Source of the DNA: Gammaproteobacteria bacterium
GTDB taxonomy: Bacteria; Pseudomonadota; Gammaproteobacteria; Pseudomonadales; Azotimanducaceae
Direction of reading: 5' to 3'
Assembly (NCBI GenBank): GCA_026707045.1
Contig: JAPOXO010000125.1
Coordinates: 16,504-57,093 of the forward strand
DNA: 40,590 bases
Shown: positions 33,437-40,590 of the stretch, in pieces
How the letters are laid out: each line of letters starts with the position of its first letter
How positions within the stretch are numbered: position 1 is the stretch's first letter
Notes under the pieces: model-generated
What the model saw: the letters and a program-made list of their open reading frames with translations, nothing else
Told to the model about the DNA's origin: nothing
The model's database searches: none
Program-made: the position numbers and the translations under genes

Positions 33437-35857
33437 TCAATTGACTCCGAGATGATGTCGAATTTTGAAAGCGATTTGCTCTGAAGTGGGCCTATGGAGA
33501 GTGTCCTCGAAAATCTGAACGAAGTTTTGGTTAATCGGATTTGGCAAAGACGCATTGCGCGTGTAGACCAGGAACAGATCAGACATCGGAGCCATTGACC
33601 AGTGATAACGAAACTGCAGATTCAAGCGAGAAATTGCGAAATCGTCAGATTGACTTACTGTTGTTTCAAGTTCTCGTAGTCTTGTCCCAGTCTCCGGTAG
33701 GTGCAGTACAGTGTGTGCATGTGCCTTTACTGCGCTCCACTGCATGTCGAAGCGAAGATGCTGAGATGTACTGAGAAAGAAATTGATGCCCAATTGAGGC
33801 GTCCAGAAGTCAGATGAATAGACCACAAACTTTCGATTTCCACGAAAGAGCAGCCAACCGTCGCGCGAATTAAATCCAATGTTCACAAAGGATGAAAATC
33901 GGTCCGAAGGACGAAAAATGACTGAACTGCTCGCAGAATAGCGGTTTCCATCAGCGTAGTCCGACGACCAACCTGAACGAAAGATGTAATAAAAACGCTT
34001 CGAACTATTGGATTGATACCGAATGCCAATATCCTTTCGAGAGCTTAAAGTGAAAGACCCATTTCCGTAGCTGTTGCGATCGTCGATGACTTCGGGACGA
34101 TATTCAGCTTGAATACGAAATTGTGTGAGGTTGTGAAACTTCAACTCCCAAGAAACGCTAGCACCTCGAGTCGTCACTTCACCAGCCGAATTCCAACCCG
34201 AACCAACAGCTACTCTTGTCGATGCCTCTCGGACGCGACTCCACTCCTGTTGTCGCATACGAAAGCGATAGCGAAATGCAGTTTGGTCGTTTCGTCCAAG
34301 GTATCCCATGTCGTTCAAGTCCAAAGAGCGATCAAAGCTCTCAACTACGATCTCGTGAGACATCCTACGTCCTTGGTAGTAGTTGATATCGACGAATCCG
34401 CCTTTTCCAACCTGGCCTCTCGAATCGGACCTTAGTAACTGTCCATCAATACGTAGCTGTCCAGACTCGTTGCCGTAATGGAAATCCACTCCTTGAGAGT
34501 TCGCGTCGATGTGGGGATGAGACAATGCTGTGGCGAGCAGCCCGATGGCACGATAATCTCCATTGGACCGTTCCCAAAGCACGCGACCCACTCCGAAATT
34601 CCTCCCGGATTGACTAACTGAAACCTCGTCTCCATCCATTCCTAAGCCAAGAAACCTTGAATCGCTCTCTGTCGCAGTCAAAATTCCATAGCGTACAGAT
34701 CCAGCATGACCCGTGAGCTTTACTGCCCCCATCAAATCGGAAGGCTGACGAAACTGAAAGAGATCAAAGCTTGCGTCTTTCGGCAACAGTGGGAAGACGG
34801 GAGGTTGCCCAATCCTCCGCGTGTGGAGCAGCATTACGGAAGGATTTGAAGACCAAGAACTTGCCCTTGCTGTGGGAACGAATATTTCCTGACCCTCAAG
34901 GAAGAACAGCCTCTTTTCGGGAAAAAATGTTTCAAACGCGGTCAAATTGATTACGACATCATCGGATTCGACTGTGCCAAAGTCAGGATTTAGAGAGGCC
35001 GTAACCTGAAAGTTCGTAGAAGGACGCCAAAATACGTCCGCTCCTACGTTGTAGTTGTTCTGATCTTCCGCAATGTCCACAATCTGCCGGTGTGCCGAAG
35101 CGGCGTAAGGAAAGAAACTCAATTGTTGTCGCGGATTGACTCTCTCCAGGGTAATGGGCTGAAAGCGCGACAGGAATTTGGAACTGGAACTGGTCAGGCC
35201 CGGCCAAGCAAATCGCGCGTCCGTATATGCGACCTTTCGAGAGGCGTACACTCCCATTCTTCGAACACCATCTGATTGAGGCATGCTGACTATGGACCAC
35301 GGAATGAAGAACTCTGCCGACCAACCATCTTCTGTTCTGGCAGTTGCACCTCTCCAAGCTCCATCCCAATTGGAACTGAACTGTCTTTCGGGTTGTACGG
35401 TTCCATCCGCCCGGCTGCCTCCCAGATTCAGTTGGAACCAATTTCCATATCTGCCTTCGCCAGAGGTATCAAGAGCGAGCATGAAGTAGTCGCGAGTCAA
35501 AAATCCTTGATCTGGAGCTGAAAGACGTTCAATTAACGACTCCGGATCTTGTTGCATATCAGCTGAAACATATAGCCCTCGGTTGTCGCAGAACATGCGT
35601 ACCCGGGTTTTCAGTGGCGCAGGGTCGAGAGTTTCAGGACTTGTGACTACAAAATCATCGTGTACTTGGACTAAGTCCCATATAGGTTCATTGAGGATTC
35701 CATCGATAGCAACGTCTTGGCCGCTTTCCACTCGATGCACCGGAATTGTGGGCTCGTAGCTAGAGGAGTCGTTTGAAGGAGGTGCAGCAAGTGCCGCGTT
35801 GGACGATAGGATGACTGCCACTTTGCAGCATGCCACCCAGCCGTACAAGAGTTTCAC
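33437..35857 (-). CDS. CBM9-like plus DUF5916 outer-membrane protein
   Basis: From a GTG at 35857 this is an 806-residue protein with a textbook signal peptide (KLLYGW, hydrophobic core, cleavage after ALA at about 24). A CBM9-like beta-sandwich follows (IDGILNEPIWDLVQVHDDFV, then DYFMLALDTSGEGRYGNWFQLN and AEFFIPWSIV). The large DUF5916 region begins with NYNVGADVFWRPS and FFPEKRLFFLEGQEIF and ends as a beta-barrel. The frame is open to an ATG at 36013, but that start would overlap the candidate promoter and puts 52 non-signal residues in front. DUF5916 proteins are found in outer membranes of proteobacteria and Bacteroidota. A sugar-binding role is suggested by CBM9, but the function is unproven. 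Confidence 0.87.
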   Translation of the reverse strand: MKLLYGWVACCKVAVILSSNAALAAPPSNDSSSYEPTIPVHRVESGQDVAIDGILNEPIWDLVQVHDDFVVTSPETLDPAPLKTRVRMFCDNRGLYVSADMQQDPESLIERLSAPDQGFLTRDYFMLALDTSGEGRYGNWFQLNLGGSRADGTVQPERQFSSNWDGAWRGATARTEDGWSAEFFIPWSIVSMPQSDGVRRMGVYASRKVAYTDARFAWPGLTSSSSKFLSRFQPITLERVNPRQQLSFFPYAASAHRQIVDIAEDQNNYNVGADVFWRPSTNFQVTASLNPDFGTVESDDVVINLTAFETFFPEKRLFFLEGQEIFVPTARASSWSSNPSVMLLHTRRIGQPPVFPLLPKDASFDLFQFRQPSDLMGAVKLTGHAGSVRYGILTATESDSRFLGLGMDGDEVSVSQSGRNFGVGRVLWERSNGDYRAIGLLATALSHPHIDANSQGVDFHYGNESGQLRIDGQLLRSDSRGQVGKGGFVDINYYQGRRMSHEIVVESFDRSLDLNDMGYLGRNDQTAFRYRFRMRQQEWSRVREASTRVAVGSGWNSAGEVTTRGASVSWELKFHNLTQFRIQAEYRPEVIDDRNSYGNGSFTLSSRKDIGIRYQSNSSKRFYYIFRSGWSSDYADGNRYSASSSVIFRPSDRFSSFVNIGFNSRDGWLLFRGNRKFVVYSSDFWTPQLGINFFLSTSQHLRFDMQWSAVKAHAHTVLHLPETGTRLRELETTVSQSDDFAISRLNLQFRYHWSMAPMSDLFLVYTRNASLPNPINQNFVQIFEDTLHRPTSEQIAFKIRHHLGVN

Positions 35858-36308
35858 AAAGCAAACATTTCTGTACGCAAAGCTCAGTTTACATAAGGTT
35901 CCGGCTACTTGCAACCCAACTTTTTCTGAGGAGAGAGTCGTTTGCATTGAATCTTGTTGAATCCACGAAAAGGAACGCTGCATAAAAAATATCATTAAAT
36001 CAATAACTAACAAATAACTTTCTCACTTTTTGGCTATCTACTCGTAGCTACTCACGAAAGAAAGGACCTAGTCATTGAAGATCATTCAGTGGCCTTGGGG
36101 GATTGAAGATAGCGGTAGGTCGAGATCTGTGGGAGCCGAGAATAGTTGGGTGTGGATTAGAGTTGGGTTGTGTCGCAGCCATTACAATTTAATAGAAGAA
36201 TTTGACAATAGCTGAAGGTGTTTGATTGAGTCTATTCGCTCTAAAAAACTGCCATCTTGCGAGCAATAACTCATCAGTTGCTGGTGAGAATACGGAGAGG
36301 TCCATCTA
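35858..36308. other. Intergenic region between divergent DUF5916 gene and sqdB
   Basis: There are 451 bases between the two chosen starts. The left part holds the extended DUF5916 frame and a promoter-like pair at 35986-36013. The right part is AT-rich near 36181-36215, with TACAAT at 36183-36188 but no good -35, and a clear ribosome site GGAGAGG eight bases before the sqdB ATG. I see no RNA gene and no repeat. Confidence 0.5.
35986..36013 (-). promoter_or_regulatory. Promoter-like hexamers for the DUF5916 gene
   Basis: On the - strand TTGTTA (36008-36013) and TATTTT (35986-35991) are 16 bases apart. They would start RNA near 35979, downstream of the longest possible ATG at 36013, and so favour the internal GTG start. 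Evidence is hexamer match only. Confidence 0.3.
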
Positions 36309-37529
36309 ATGCGTATCGCCGTTTTTGGTGGAGATGGATTTATTGGTTGGCCCACTTGCTTGCATCTCTCAAGCCTTGGACACGACATATTCATCGTAGA
36401 CAACCTAAGTCGTAGGCGTATCGATACAGAATTAGGAGTCCAATCTTTGACGCCAATGGATTCCATTCAGGAACGTCAAAGAATTTGGAAGCAAGTTACT
36501 GGTCGTACGATCCGCTTTGAGCTACTGGACATCGCCACGGATTACTTCCGTACTCGACACTGGCTCGATGAATATCGACCGGACGCAATTATCCACCTTG
36601 CACAACAACGTGCCGCACCCTACTCCATGAAGAGCGATTGGCATAAGACGTACACGGTTAATAACAACGTAAATGCAACACACAATTTGCTGAACGCTTT
36701 GGTTGACCTGGGTTTGGATGCGCACTTTATACATATGGGAACAATGGGTGTTTACGGATATAGCGATATTGGCGCGACGATTCCTGAGGGATACTTGGAA
36801 GTCGGCATTTCTGACGATCTTGGCGAAATACTAACGCGGGAGATTCTTTATCCAGCCAATCCGGGCAGTGTCTATCACATGACAAAGTGCTTGGATCAGT
36901 TGATGTTCGCGTTTTACGCAAAGAACGATTCATTGCGTATCACGGATCTGCACCAGGGAGTGGTCTGGGGTACACACACAAATCAAACTCGTCGCCACGA
37001 CCAGCTCGTAAATCGATTCGACTACGATGGCGACTATGGAACCGTATTGAACCGTTTCTTGATCCAAGCGGCCATAGGCCATCCACTGACGGTTCACGGA
37101 ACCGGTGGTCAGACAAGGGCGTTTATCCACATTCAAGACTCGGTACGCTGTATCGAGATTGCACTGAGCAATCCGCCTGAACGTGGCGACATACCAATGA
37201 TCTTCAATCAGATGACCGAAACATTTCGTGTGCGAGATTTGGCGAAGCTCGTTTCCGAGATGAGCGGTGCGGAAATTCTCTACTTGCCGAATCCTCGAAA
37301 GGAAGCTGCCGAGAACGATTTGAAAGTGTCTAACGACCAATTCTTGAAGCTAGGGCTAGAACCAACAACACTGAAGGTAGGAATGTTGGAAGAACTGGTA
37401 GATGTTGCAAGGAGATTTGCTCATCGAATAGATCAATCGAAGATACCGGCACAATCCGCATGGACGCCCGAGCTTCAGAGTCAGATCTCATCGATTATCG
37501 ACTTAGGCAAGGCACATCGCGAGGCTTGA
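36309..37529 (+). CDS. sqdB: UDP-sulfoquinovose synthase
   Basis: This 406-residue enzyme of the short-chain dehydrogenase/reductase superfamily makes UDP-sulfoquinovose from UDP-glucose and sulfite, the first committed step of sulfolipid (SQDG) synthesis. It matches plant SQD1 and bacterial SqdB along its length: NAD loop GGDGFIGWPT at 7-16, VDNLSRR, LGVQSLTP, QQRAAPYSM, GTMGVYG with Thr145, the catalytic pair Tyr189-x3-Lys193 in YHMTK, DLHQGVVWGT, and TVHGTGGQTRAFIHIQD. The residues around the sulfite/sugar site are conserved, so the enzyme should be active. It opens a three-gene run, with ATG preceded by GGAGAGG. Confidence 0.95.
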   Translation: MRIAVFGGDGFIGWPTCLHLSSLGHDIFIVDNLSRRRIDTELGVQSLTPMDSIQERQRIWKQVTGRTIRFELLDIATDYFRTRHWLDEYRPDAIIHLAQQRAAPYSMKSDWHKTYTVNNNVNATHNLLNALVDLGLDAHFIHMGTMGVYGYSDIGATIPEGYLEVGISDDLGEILTREILYPANPGSVYHMTKCLDQLMFAFYAKNDSLRITDLHQGVVWGTHTNQTRRHDQLVNRFDYDGDYGTVLNRFLIQAAIGHPLTVHGTGGQTRAFIHIQDSVRCIEIALSNPPERGDIPMIFNQMTETFRVRDLAKLVSEMSGAEILYLPNPRKEAAENDLKVSNDQFLKLGLEPTTLKVGMLEELVDVARRFAHRIDQSKIPAQSAWTPELQSQISSIIDLGKAHREA

Positions 37530-37532
37530 TTA

Positions 37533-38321
37533 ATGTCTGAGGCGTTCGTGACACTAGTTACGAACGAAGACTACGTTCTTGGCGCTTTAGCGCTCGCTCG
37601 TTCCATTCGTCTCTCCAATCCCGACCATCCACTTGTCGTGATGGCAACAAGGACCGACGTAGATCTTGAGTCCCTCGAACGGGCTGGCTGTGAAGTTCGA
37701 CCGGTAACACGCATTTCAGTATCGAAAGAGTTTGAGCAACGCCACGCACGCTCCGCGTTGCATGCGGCGGCTCCTTATACGAAAGGACTAAAACCCAAAT
37801 TTCACGATCCTCTCGATAACTTCTGCAAGCTCCGATTGTGGGAGTACGAGGAATTCGATCGTGTAGTGTTTCTCGATGCAGACACAATTGTGGTCAAAGA
37901 TATTTCCAAACTGTTTGGCTATCCGGAGTTTGCTGCGGCACCAAATTTGTACGAAACACTGAGTGACATGCATAGATTGAACTCTGGTGTTTTTGTGGCC
38001 GAGCCGTCGAAGCACACTTTTGAGACTATGGTTGAAAAACTGGATGTACCGGGCAAATTCTGGCGAAGGACAGACCAAACTTTTCTTGAGTCATTCTTTC
38101 CAGATTGGCACGGTTTGCCTTACGTTTTCAATGCTCTACAGTACATTTACTTCAATCTTCCAGATCTTTGGCGATGGGAATCAATTCGTGTTGTTCACTA
38201 TCAATACGAAAAACCGTGGGAGAAAGATCACCCGCGAATCGACGAATTGAAGCCGCTGATCGATCTTTGGTACTCCATTCTCGATGGACGTCCGTTTCCT
38301 GAGAGTCTCGACGTTCAATGA
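37533..38321 (+). CDS. sqdD: Glycogenin-like family 8 glycosyltransferase, probable SqdD
   Basis: This 262-residue GT8 (glycogenin-like) protein has VTLVTNEDYVLGALALARSI at 6-25, metal-binding DAD at 115-117 in VVFLDADTIVV, LNSGVFV, and a late HYQYEKPW. It begins 3 bases after sqdB. In Rhodobacter sphaeroides the sulfolipid operon sqdBDC encodes a glycogenin-like SqdD as the proposed sulfoquinovosyltransferase. By content and position this is its counterpart, moving sulfoquinovose from UDP to an acceptor. The role is from context plus family, not from diagnostic residues. Confidence 0.85.
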   Translation: MSEAFVTLVTNEDYVLGALALARSIRLSNPDHPLVVMATRTDVDLESLERAGCEVRPVTRISVSKEFEQRHARSALHAAAPYTKGLKPKFHDPLDNFCKLRLWEYEEFDRVVFLDADTIVVKDISKLFGYPEFAAAPNLYETLSDMHRLNSGVFVAEPSKHTFETMVEKLDVPGKFWRRTDQTFLESFFPDWHGLPYVFNALQYIYFNLPDLWRWESIRVVHYQYEKPWEKDHPRIDELKPLIDLWYSILDGRPFPESLDVQ

Positions 38322-38328
38322 GTTCTTG

Positions 38329-39258
38329 ATGACGATAGCAGTGACAGGAGGAACCGGATTGGTCGGACGGTTCGTCGTAGACAAACTCCTCGGCCACCAG
38401 CACGACGTACGCGTCTTAGCACGTTCTATGGATGGGAAGGAGAGTTTCGGAGAACGCCAGAATCTCATAGACTGGCACTTCGGCGACATGAACGACACCA
38501 CGTCAGTAGACTCGTTTCTGTCAAACGTGGATGCTGTGGTACACGCAGCTTTCACACATTTACCGGGTCGCTTTCGTGGCGGAGAAGGCGACGATCCAGA
38601 AAGGTTTTGGGAACAGAACTTTGTTGGAACACTACGGCTAGTCGAACGAGCACGACGAGCAGGAGTCTCTCGAGTTGTAATGCTGTCTTCCAGAGCTGTC
38701 TTTGACGGTCTTGATTTTGAGCCTGAAGAAATCGGTGATCAGGAGCCTCCTAGCCCAACTACACACTACGGATTAATCAAAGCGGCGATTGAACAATTGG
38801 CGGAACTCTATAACGACATCGCCATTTGTTCGGTTCGTCCTACCGGAATCTACGGGTTGACACATCCCAGGAGTAAGACAAAGTGGTGGAAAATGCTGAC
38901 AAACCATATAAGCGGTCCCGGAGATGTTCCCGTTGATTCCTCGAGCCGCACAGAGGTACACGGATCGGATGTCGCCGCTGCCATTTCACTCCTGCTAAGT
39001 GCGAACGAATCCAAGATGCAAGGTAAGTCGTTCAATTGTTCAGATATCGTGACAAGCGAACAACAGATACTGAAACTGACTCAAAGGATAGTGAATGAAG
39101 GTCCGATCCTTTCGAGTGTCGATCTCGATCCGCTTGAAAAACCCAAGAACACAATGGCTTCTCGTGCTCTAGTCTCCTTGGGATGGAAGCCGGGTGGATT
39201 CCGGAGATTGACCACTACGCTGGAGCAAATTGTTCAGCTTGCTGGAATGCGTCGTTGA
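38329..39258 (+). CDS. sqdC: NAD(P)-dependent epimerase/reductase, probable SqdC
   Basis: This protein is 309 residues from the ATG at 38329, seven bases after sqdD. An upstream ATG at 38284 would overlap sqdD by 38 bases. It has a Rossmann NAD(P) loop AVTGGTGLVGRF, DAVVHAAF, a VMLSSRAVFDG strand with the catalytic Ser, and Tyr-x3-Lys in HYGLIKAA. It belongs to the extended SDR family. In R. sphaeroides the third gene of the sulfolipid operon, sqdC, is a reductase-like protein whose loss causes a sulfoquinovosyl-dihydroxyacetone intermediate to accumulate, which suggests reduction to the glycerol form. Position and family support the same job here. A general epimerase is the alternative. Confidence 0.78.
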   Translation: MTIAVTGGTGLVGRFVVDKLLGHQHDVRVLARSMDGKESFGERQNLIDWHFGDMNDTTSVDSFLSNVDAVVHAAFTHLPGRFRGGEGDDPERFWEQNFVGTLRLVERARRAGVSRVVMLSSRAVFDGLDFEPEEIGDQEPPSPTTHYGLIKAAIEQLAELYNDIAICSVRPTGIYGLTHPRSKTKWWKMLTNHISGPGDVPVDSSSRTEVHGSDVAAAISLLLSANESKMQGKSFNCSDIVTSEQQILKLTQRIVNEGPILSSVDLDPLEKPKNTMASRALVSLGWKPGGFRRLTTTLEQIVQLAGMRR

Positions 39259-39259
39259 T

Positions 39260-39291
39260 GTCGCTACAGCTGCGATCTCTAGAGGTTTTTT
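39260..39291 (+). terminator. Weak terminator-like element after sqdC
   Basis: A 5-base-pair stem (gtcgc / gcgat, one G-U pair) with a 7-base loop starts two bases after the sqdC stop, and a run of six T lies at 39286-39291, nine bases beyond the stem. The stem is short and the T-run is not adjacent, so this is a weak candidate. Confidence 0.25.
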
Positions 39292-39292
39292 C

Positions 39293-40009
39293 CTAGCCGA
39301 GGACTTGCACCAGTTCGCTCAGCTCCGTAACTGACTGAACTGTCTCGGATTGTTTGAGATTGACGCTTCCCGTATCAAACCAGATAGGTTGCATCCCAAC
39401 GTTTCGAGAACCAATCACGTCATTTGAAAACGAGTCGCCGACAAATAACGACTCCTGTGGTTTAACGCTAATCATGCGACAGGCTTGCAGAAATATAGAG
39501 GGATCGGGCTTGCACGAACTAGCTTGTTCAGAACTCAGTATTTCATCGACCAATAGATCGAGTTCCCATTTTTCTCGAATCGGCTCGATCCACTCGTTGT
39601 CGATGTTGGAGACGATCCCGAGTCGGTAGCCGCCGTGACGTAATGCCTTCAATGTTTTTGCGCAGTCTCTGCGAGGGCGGAGATTCTCTACGACAGCATC
39701 GCGTTGAGCTTCGCAAAATTGGTTCAGCAATTCACTAGAGAGGGAGCAGCCAAACGAATGGAACGTAGCGGACAACACTTTCTGAACGAATTCACGGTGG
39801 AGATAGAAAGTTGATTTAGATTCAGACAATTCTCGTTCTATTCGAATTCGGTTGGCTCGAAAACTTGAAAGCAACTGATCAGCCTTAGCATCAACTCTGG
39901 CATCTGAAGCGACAACCTGTAGATTTTTCGTGATGAAAAAAGAGTCCAATGGCTCAAACAGGGTGTCTCCTAGATCGAACATTACGGCGGAGAATTTCTT
40001 GAATTGCAT
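39293..40009 (-). CDS. HAD-superfamily hydrolase
   Basis: This protein is 238 residues from the ATG at 40009, which places the first motif (FDLGDTL, Asp nucleophile; the second motif residue is Asp14 in LGDT) close to the start as usual for the family. Motif II is GIVSNID with its Ser, motif III Lys is in SCKPDPS, and motif IV is VGDSFSNDV. It has an alpha-helical C1 cap (about 25-110). This pattern fits small-molecule phosphatases such as phosphoglycolate- or pyrimidine-phosphatase-like enzymes; the substrate is unknown. In-frame ATGs at 40051, 40078 and 40129 are alternatives, and the one at 40078 has a fair AGAAGG site. It converges with sqdC. Confidence 0.88.
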   Translation of the reverse strand: MQFKKFSAVMFDLGDTLFEPLDSFFITKNLQVVASDARVDAKADQLLSSFRANRIRIERELSESKSTFYLHREFVQKVLSATFHSFGCSLSSELLNQFCEAQRDAVVENLRPRRDCAKTLKALRHGGYRLGIVSNIDNEWIEPIREKWELDLLVDEILSSEQASSCKPDPSIFLQACRMISVKPQESLFVGDSFSNDVIGSRNVGMQPIWFDTGSVNLKQSETVQSVTELSELVQVLG

Positions 40010-40174
40010 CTCAGGGGTTTCTAAATTTTGACTATGCCTGGAAAGTTTCATTGCCGGCCATGTGTCGGTAAGTAACATTGTGCCTTCTATGAGGTCGATG
40101 GCCTGATTTTGTGCGCCCATTGCGGGCAACTAAGATTCGCTTGCGCAGACGCACGATGCCAATAGATTGCATTC

Positions 40175-40182
40175 AAAGGAGG
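40175..40182 (+). promoter_or_regulatory. Strong ribosome-binding site fixing a TTG start
   Basis: AAAGGAGG is followed after four bases by TTG at 40187. The nearest ATG (40202) is 19 bases away, so the TTG is the likely start of the dehydrogenase. Confidence 0.7.
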
Positions 40183-40186
40183 AAAC

Positions 40187-40590
40187 TTGAAAGTTGCACT
40201 TATGCCAAATCCGCACAACCGTGCAGATTTGTTTGAGGATGCTGGGATTGAAGTCCTGCAGGGACCGGTACGTTCAACACAAGACATGATCGAGTTGTTG
40301 CGAATTTCAGACGGCGCGTTGGTCAATATTCAGCCGCTGACGAGCAGGGAAGTCTTAGAAGCTTGTCCGAAGCTTAAGGTGGTCAGTCGCATGGGCGTTG
40401 GAGTGGACTCAATTGATCTCGACGCAGCTACCGAATTGGGCATTCTCGCTTGCAATGTTCCCGGAGTTAACACGGTAGAGGTAGCGGATCATGCAATGAG
40501 TTTGTTGCTCGCACTCACACGAAGGGTGGTGGATTGTGCAAATGCGACAAAAGAAGGCAAATGGGGTCGTGGGCTTTCCGGGGTACCAAG
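40187..40590 (+). CDS. D-2-hydroxyacid dehydrogenase, N-terminal part (3' end outside window)
   Basis: The frame runs 134 codons to the window end without a stop. It starts KVALMPNPH and contains the substrate-domain pattern of the D-isomer 2-hydroxyacid dehydrogenase family: LVNIQPLTSREVLEACPKL, then VVSRMGVGVDSIDLDAATELGI, and CNVPGVNTVEVADHAMSLLLAL with the conserved Asn-Val-Pro-Gly and Glu-x-x-x-His. These fit the phosphoglycerate dehydrogenase / CtBP-like group. The NAD-binding GxGxxG motif would lie just beyond the window. The substrate cannot be assigned from the fragment. Confidence 0.9.
   Translation, partial: MKVALMPNPHNRADLFEDAGIEVLQGPVRSTQDMIELLRISDGALVNIQPLTSREVLEACPKLKVVSRMGVGVDSIDLDAATELGILACNVPGVNTVEVADHAMSLLLALTRRVVDCANATKEGKWGRGLSGVP

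Noticed and set aside
36182-36466. - strand frame of 94 codons upstream of and into sqdB
   Set aside because: Overlaps the certain sqdB start and shows no protein-like pattern.
1-40590. CRISPR array, insertion sequence or rRNA
   Set aside because: No regularly spaced repeats, transposase or rRNA-like sequence noticed on either strand.

Overview
The window looks like chromosomal DNA from a Gram-negative bacterium, most likely a proteobacterium and perhaps a marine or free-living gammaproteobacterium. The grounds are three Sec/lipobox lipoproteins, a TonB-dependent receptor, a second predicted outer-membrane barrel, a complete SUF operon with sufT and sufE, and a tRNA with an encoded CCA. Taxonomy is inferred from gene content only. 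Genes are tightly packed, many overlap by 4 to 30 bases, and GTG/TTG starts are common. I see no insertion sequence, phage, CRISPR array or diversity-generating retroelement.

Region 1 (1-11322, + strand) is one translationally coupled run of eleven genes, cut at its 5' end. It holds two acidic low-complexity proteins, three lipoproteins, a single-pass repeat protein with a PEGA-like tail, a PEGA-array protein fused to an FGE/SUMF1-fold domain, a MotA/TolQ/ExbB proton channel, an actin/Hsp70-fold protein with an FHA-like tail, and two paralogous single-pass von Willebrand A proteins. The vWA proteins carry an Asp in an ExbD/TolR-like membrane segment. I read this as a poorly described, probably proton-motive-force-driven cell-envelope machine. 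It is the best candidate for a new system here.

Region 2 (11473-18983) has a class I methyltransferase and a TonB-dependent receptor on the - strand, then a nucleotidyltransferase and a UvrA-family ATPase on the + strand. The UvrA protein has lost half of its first zinc module.

Region 3 (19010-24884, - strand) is the iron-sulfur cluster operon sufB-sufC-sufD-sufS-sufA-sufT-sufE.

Region 4 (25067-30215) has an alpha/beta-hydrolase-domain protein, a DUF1761 membrane protein, a membrane-anchored unknown protein, a TIGR04283/TIGR04282 glycosyltransferase pair and a NIPSNAP protein. A tRNA-Arg(CCT) follows at 30239-30315.

Region 5 (30394-32656, - strand) is a four-gene operon: two DUF1538 membrane proteins, a PII-like protein and a CBS-pair protein, resembling a regulated UmpAB-type cation/proton antiporter. 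A small unknown protein and a CBM9/DUF5916 outer-membrane protein follow, also on the - strand.

Region 6 (36309-39258, + strand) matches the sulfolipid cluster sqdB-sqdD-sqdC in content and order. A convergent HAD hydrolase and the 5' part of a D-2-hydroxyacid dehydrogenase close the window.
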